A stretch of 15,014 nt of DNA, taken from the NCBI GenBank assembly GCA_018712665.1, contig DVGP01000054.1, forward strand, positions 1 through 15,014. The letters are read 5' to 3'. Below, piece by piece: positions 13,660 to 15,014 of the stretch (positions are counted from its first letter, which is position 1; each line of letters starts with the position of its first letter). A program made the translations under genes and the position numbers. A model generated the notes under the pieces. The model searched no databases. It saw only the letters and a list, made by a program, of their open reading frames with translations, and was not told the origin of the DNA. Origin of the DNA: Candidatus Pelethomonas intestinigallinarum (lineage in GTDB: Bacteria > Bacillota > Clostridia > Oscillospirales > Oscillospiraceae).

Positions 13660-15014
13660 ATGGACCACTATCAACTGATCGTCATCGGCGCGGGCCCCGG
13701 CGGCTACATGGCGGCTCTGCGGGCGGCCAGGCTGGGCCTGCGTACCGCCGTGGTGGAGAACCGGGAGGCGGGAGGCACCTGCCTCAACCGGGGCTGCGTG
13801 CCCACCAAGGCCCTCCTCCACGCCTCCGGCATCTACCGGGAGGCCCGGGAGGGCGCCGGCGCCGGCATAATGGCCAGGGATGTGGAGATCGACCTGCCGG
13901 TGATGTTCGCCCGGCAGAAGGAGATCTCCGCCAAACTCAGCGCCGGCATCGAGGGGCTGTTCAAGTCCGCCAAGGTGGCCTACCTCCAGGGCACCGGCCA
14001 GATCACCGCCCCCGGCGCCGTCCGGGTCACCGCCGCCGACGGCGCCGTGACGGATTACACCGCCGACAACATCCTCATCGCCACCGGCTCCGTGCCGGCC
14101 CGGCCCCCCATCCCCGGCCTGGACCTGCCCGGGGTGATGACCTCCGACGAGCTGCTCCAGGGCTCCGACGCCCTGTACAAGTCCCTGGTCATCATCGGCG
14201 GCGGGGTCATCGGGGTGGAGTTCGCCACCTTCTACAGCGACTTAGGCTGCGCCGTCACCATCGTGGAGGGCCTGGACCGGCTGCTGCCCAACCTGGACCG
14301 GGAGCTGGGCCAGAACCTGGCCATGGCTCTGAAGAAGCGGGGCGTGGCCATCCACACCGGGGCCATGGTGGAGCGGCTGGAGGAGAGCGGGGACGGCCTC
14401 ACCGTCCACTTCAGCACCAAGAACGGCCCCGGCTCCGCCTCCGGCGAGAAGGTCCTGTGCGCCATCGGCCGCCGCCCCTACTGGGAGGGCCTCTTCGCCC
14501 CCGGCCTCCAGCCGGAGACCGTGGGCCGGGCCATCAAGGTGGACGGGCGCTACCAGACCAGCATCCCCGGGGTGTACGCCATCGGCGACGTCTCCTCCAA
14601 GATCCAGCTGGCCCACGTGGCCACCGCCCAGGGCGAGGCCTGCGTGGAGATGATCTGCGGTAAGGAGCCCACGGTGGACGTGTCCATCGTGCCCAGCTGC
14701 GTCTACTGCCGCCCGGAGATCGCCGCGGTGGGTCTCACGGAGGCGGAGGCCAAGGAGGCGGGGATCCCCGCCAAGGCCGGCAAGTGCGTCATGTTCAGCA
14801 ACGCCAGGACCATGATCGCCGACCCCGGCCGCTGCTTCATGAAGGTGGTGGCCCGGACCGACACCCGGGAGATCATCGGCGCCCAGCTCATGTGCGAGCA
14901 CAGCACCGACATGATCAGCCAGATCAGCCAGGCCATCGCCAACCACATGACCGTGGAGCAGCTGATGAAAGCTATGCGCCCCCATCCCACCTTTGAGGAG
15001 GCCCTGGGGGAGGC
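13660..15014 (+). CDS. lpd: Dihydrolipoyl dehydrogenase (L protein), partial
   Basis: The frame is open from the ATG at 13660 to the window edge (451 residues, no stop). Visible elements are the FAD loop GAGPGGYMAA (10-19) and the redox disulfide GGTCLNRGCVPTK (Cys41 and Cys46). The NAD loop GGGVIGVEFA (180-189), the second FAD contact YAIGD (306-310), and the C-terminal catalytic pair His442/Glu447 in HPTFEE are also present. All catalytic parts are therefore inside the window and probably only about 5-20 residues are missing. It reoxidises dihydrolipoyl-GcvH with NAD+. It starts 7 nt after lplA; the nearest purine-rich site, AGGAG at 13642-13646, is 13 nt upstream, which is long, so translation may be partly coupled. 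The gene-specific lpd supports a dedicated glycine cleavage complex. Confidence 0.97.
   Translation, partial: MDHYQLIVIGAGPGGYMAALRAARLGLRTAVVENREAGGTCLNRGCVPTKALLHASGIYREAREGAGAGIMARDVEIDLPVMFARQKEISAKLSAGIEGLFKSAKVAYLQGTGQITAPGAVRVTAADGAVTDYTADNILIATGSVPARPPIPGLDLPGVMTSDELLQGSDALYKSLVIIGGGVIGVEFATFYSDLGCAVTIVEGLDRLLPNLDRELGQNLAMALKKRGVAIHTGAMVERLEESGDGLTVHFSTKNGPGSASGEKVLCAIGRRPYWEGLFAPGLQPETVGRAIKVDGRYQTSIPGVYAIGDVSSKIQLAHVATAQGEACVEMICGKEPTVDVSIVPSCVYCRPEIAAVGLTEAEAKEAGIPAKAGKCVMFSNARTMIADPGRCFMKVVARTDTREIIGAQLMCEHSTDMISQISQAIANHMTVEQLMKAMRPHPTFEEALGE

Noticed and set aside
1..15014. CRISPR arrays, insertion sequences, prophage genes, tRNA or rRNA genes
   Set aside because: No regularly spaced repeats, transposase or integrase motifs, or RNA gene signatures other than the glycine riboswitch were seen.

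Overview
The window looks like chromosomal DNA from a GC-rich anaerobic Firmicute. The best guess is the Oscillospiraceae/Ruminococcaceae group of gut Clostridia. This rests on the xpaC-telA pair, AGGAGG-type ribosome binding sites, a tandem glycine riboswitch, a two-subunit glycine decarboxylase (GcvPA/GcvPB) and strong G/C preference at third codon positions. The assignment is inference from gene content; no rRNA or tRNA is present to confirm it.

Layout. Positions 1-130 hold three consecutive inverted repeats downstream of telA. Positions 131-2284 (minus strand) are an xpaC - small membrane protein - telA operon behind a clear sigma-A promoter (-35 TTGACC, 17-bp spacer, -10 TATACT). Positions 2526-3731 (plus strand) are an ArsR-type repressor and a nitroreductase-like flavoprotein, with an extended -10 promoter that abuts two interleaved palindromes. 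Positions 3758-5035 (minus strand) are a stand-alone metal-dependent amidohydrolase with its own promoter and terminator. Positions 5047-6225 (minus strand) are a shortened relative of the YyaL/SSP411 family that lacks the thioredoxin domain.

Positions 6424-15014 (plus strand) are the main feature: a complete glycine catabolism operon. A tandem glycine riboswitch ends in an intrinsic terminator whose base overlaps the P1 helix of the second aptamer, which fits a glycine ON switch. Behind it lie a single 884-residue gene fusing GcvT (aminomethyltransferase) to a serine hydroxymethyltransferase-like domain, then gcvH, gcvPA, gcvPB, lplA and lpd. Lpd runs off the right edge just before its end. 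From gcvH to lpd the genes overlap by 4 bp or lie within a few bases of each other.

How the genes work together: GcvPA/GcvPB decarboxylate glycine and load the aminomethyl group on lipoyl-GcvH. The GcvT half releases ammonia and makes 5,10-methylene-THF. The fused SHMT half can condense that with a second glycine to give serine. Lpd reoxidises GcvH with NAD+, and LplA attaches lipoate to GcvH. The operon therefore encodes a nearly self-contained route from glycine to serine, CO2, NH3 and NADH, switched on by glycine. The fusion of T-protein and SHMT is the most unusual item in the window.
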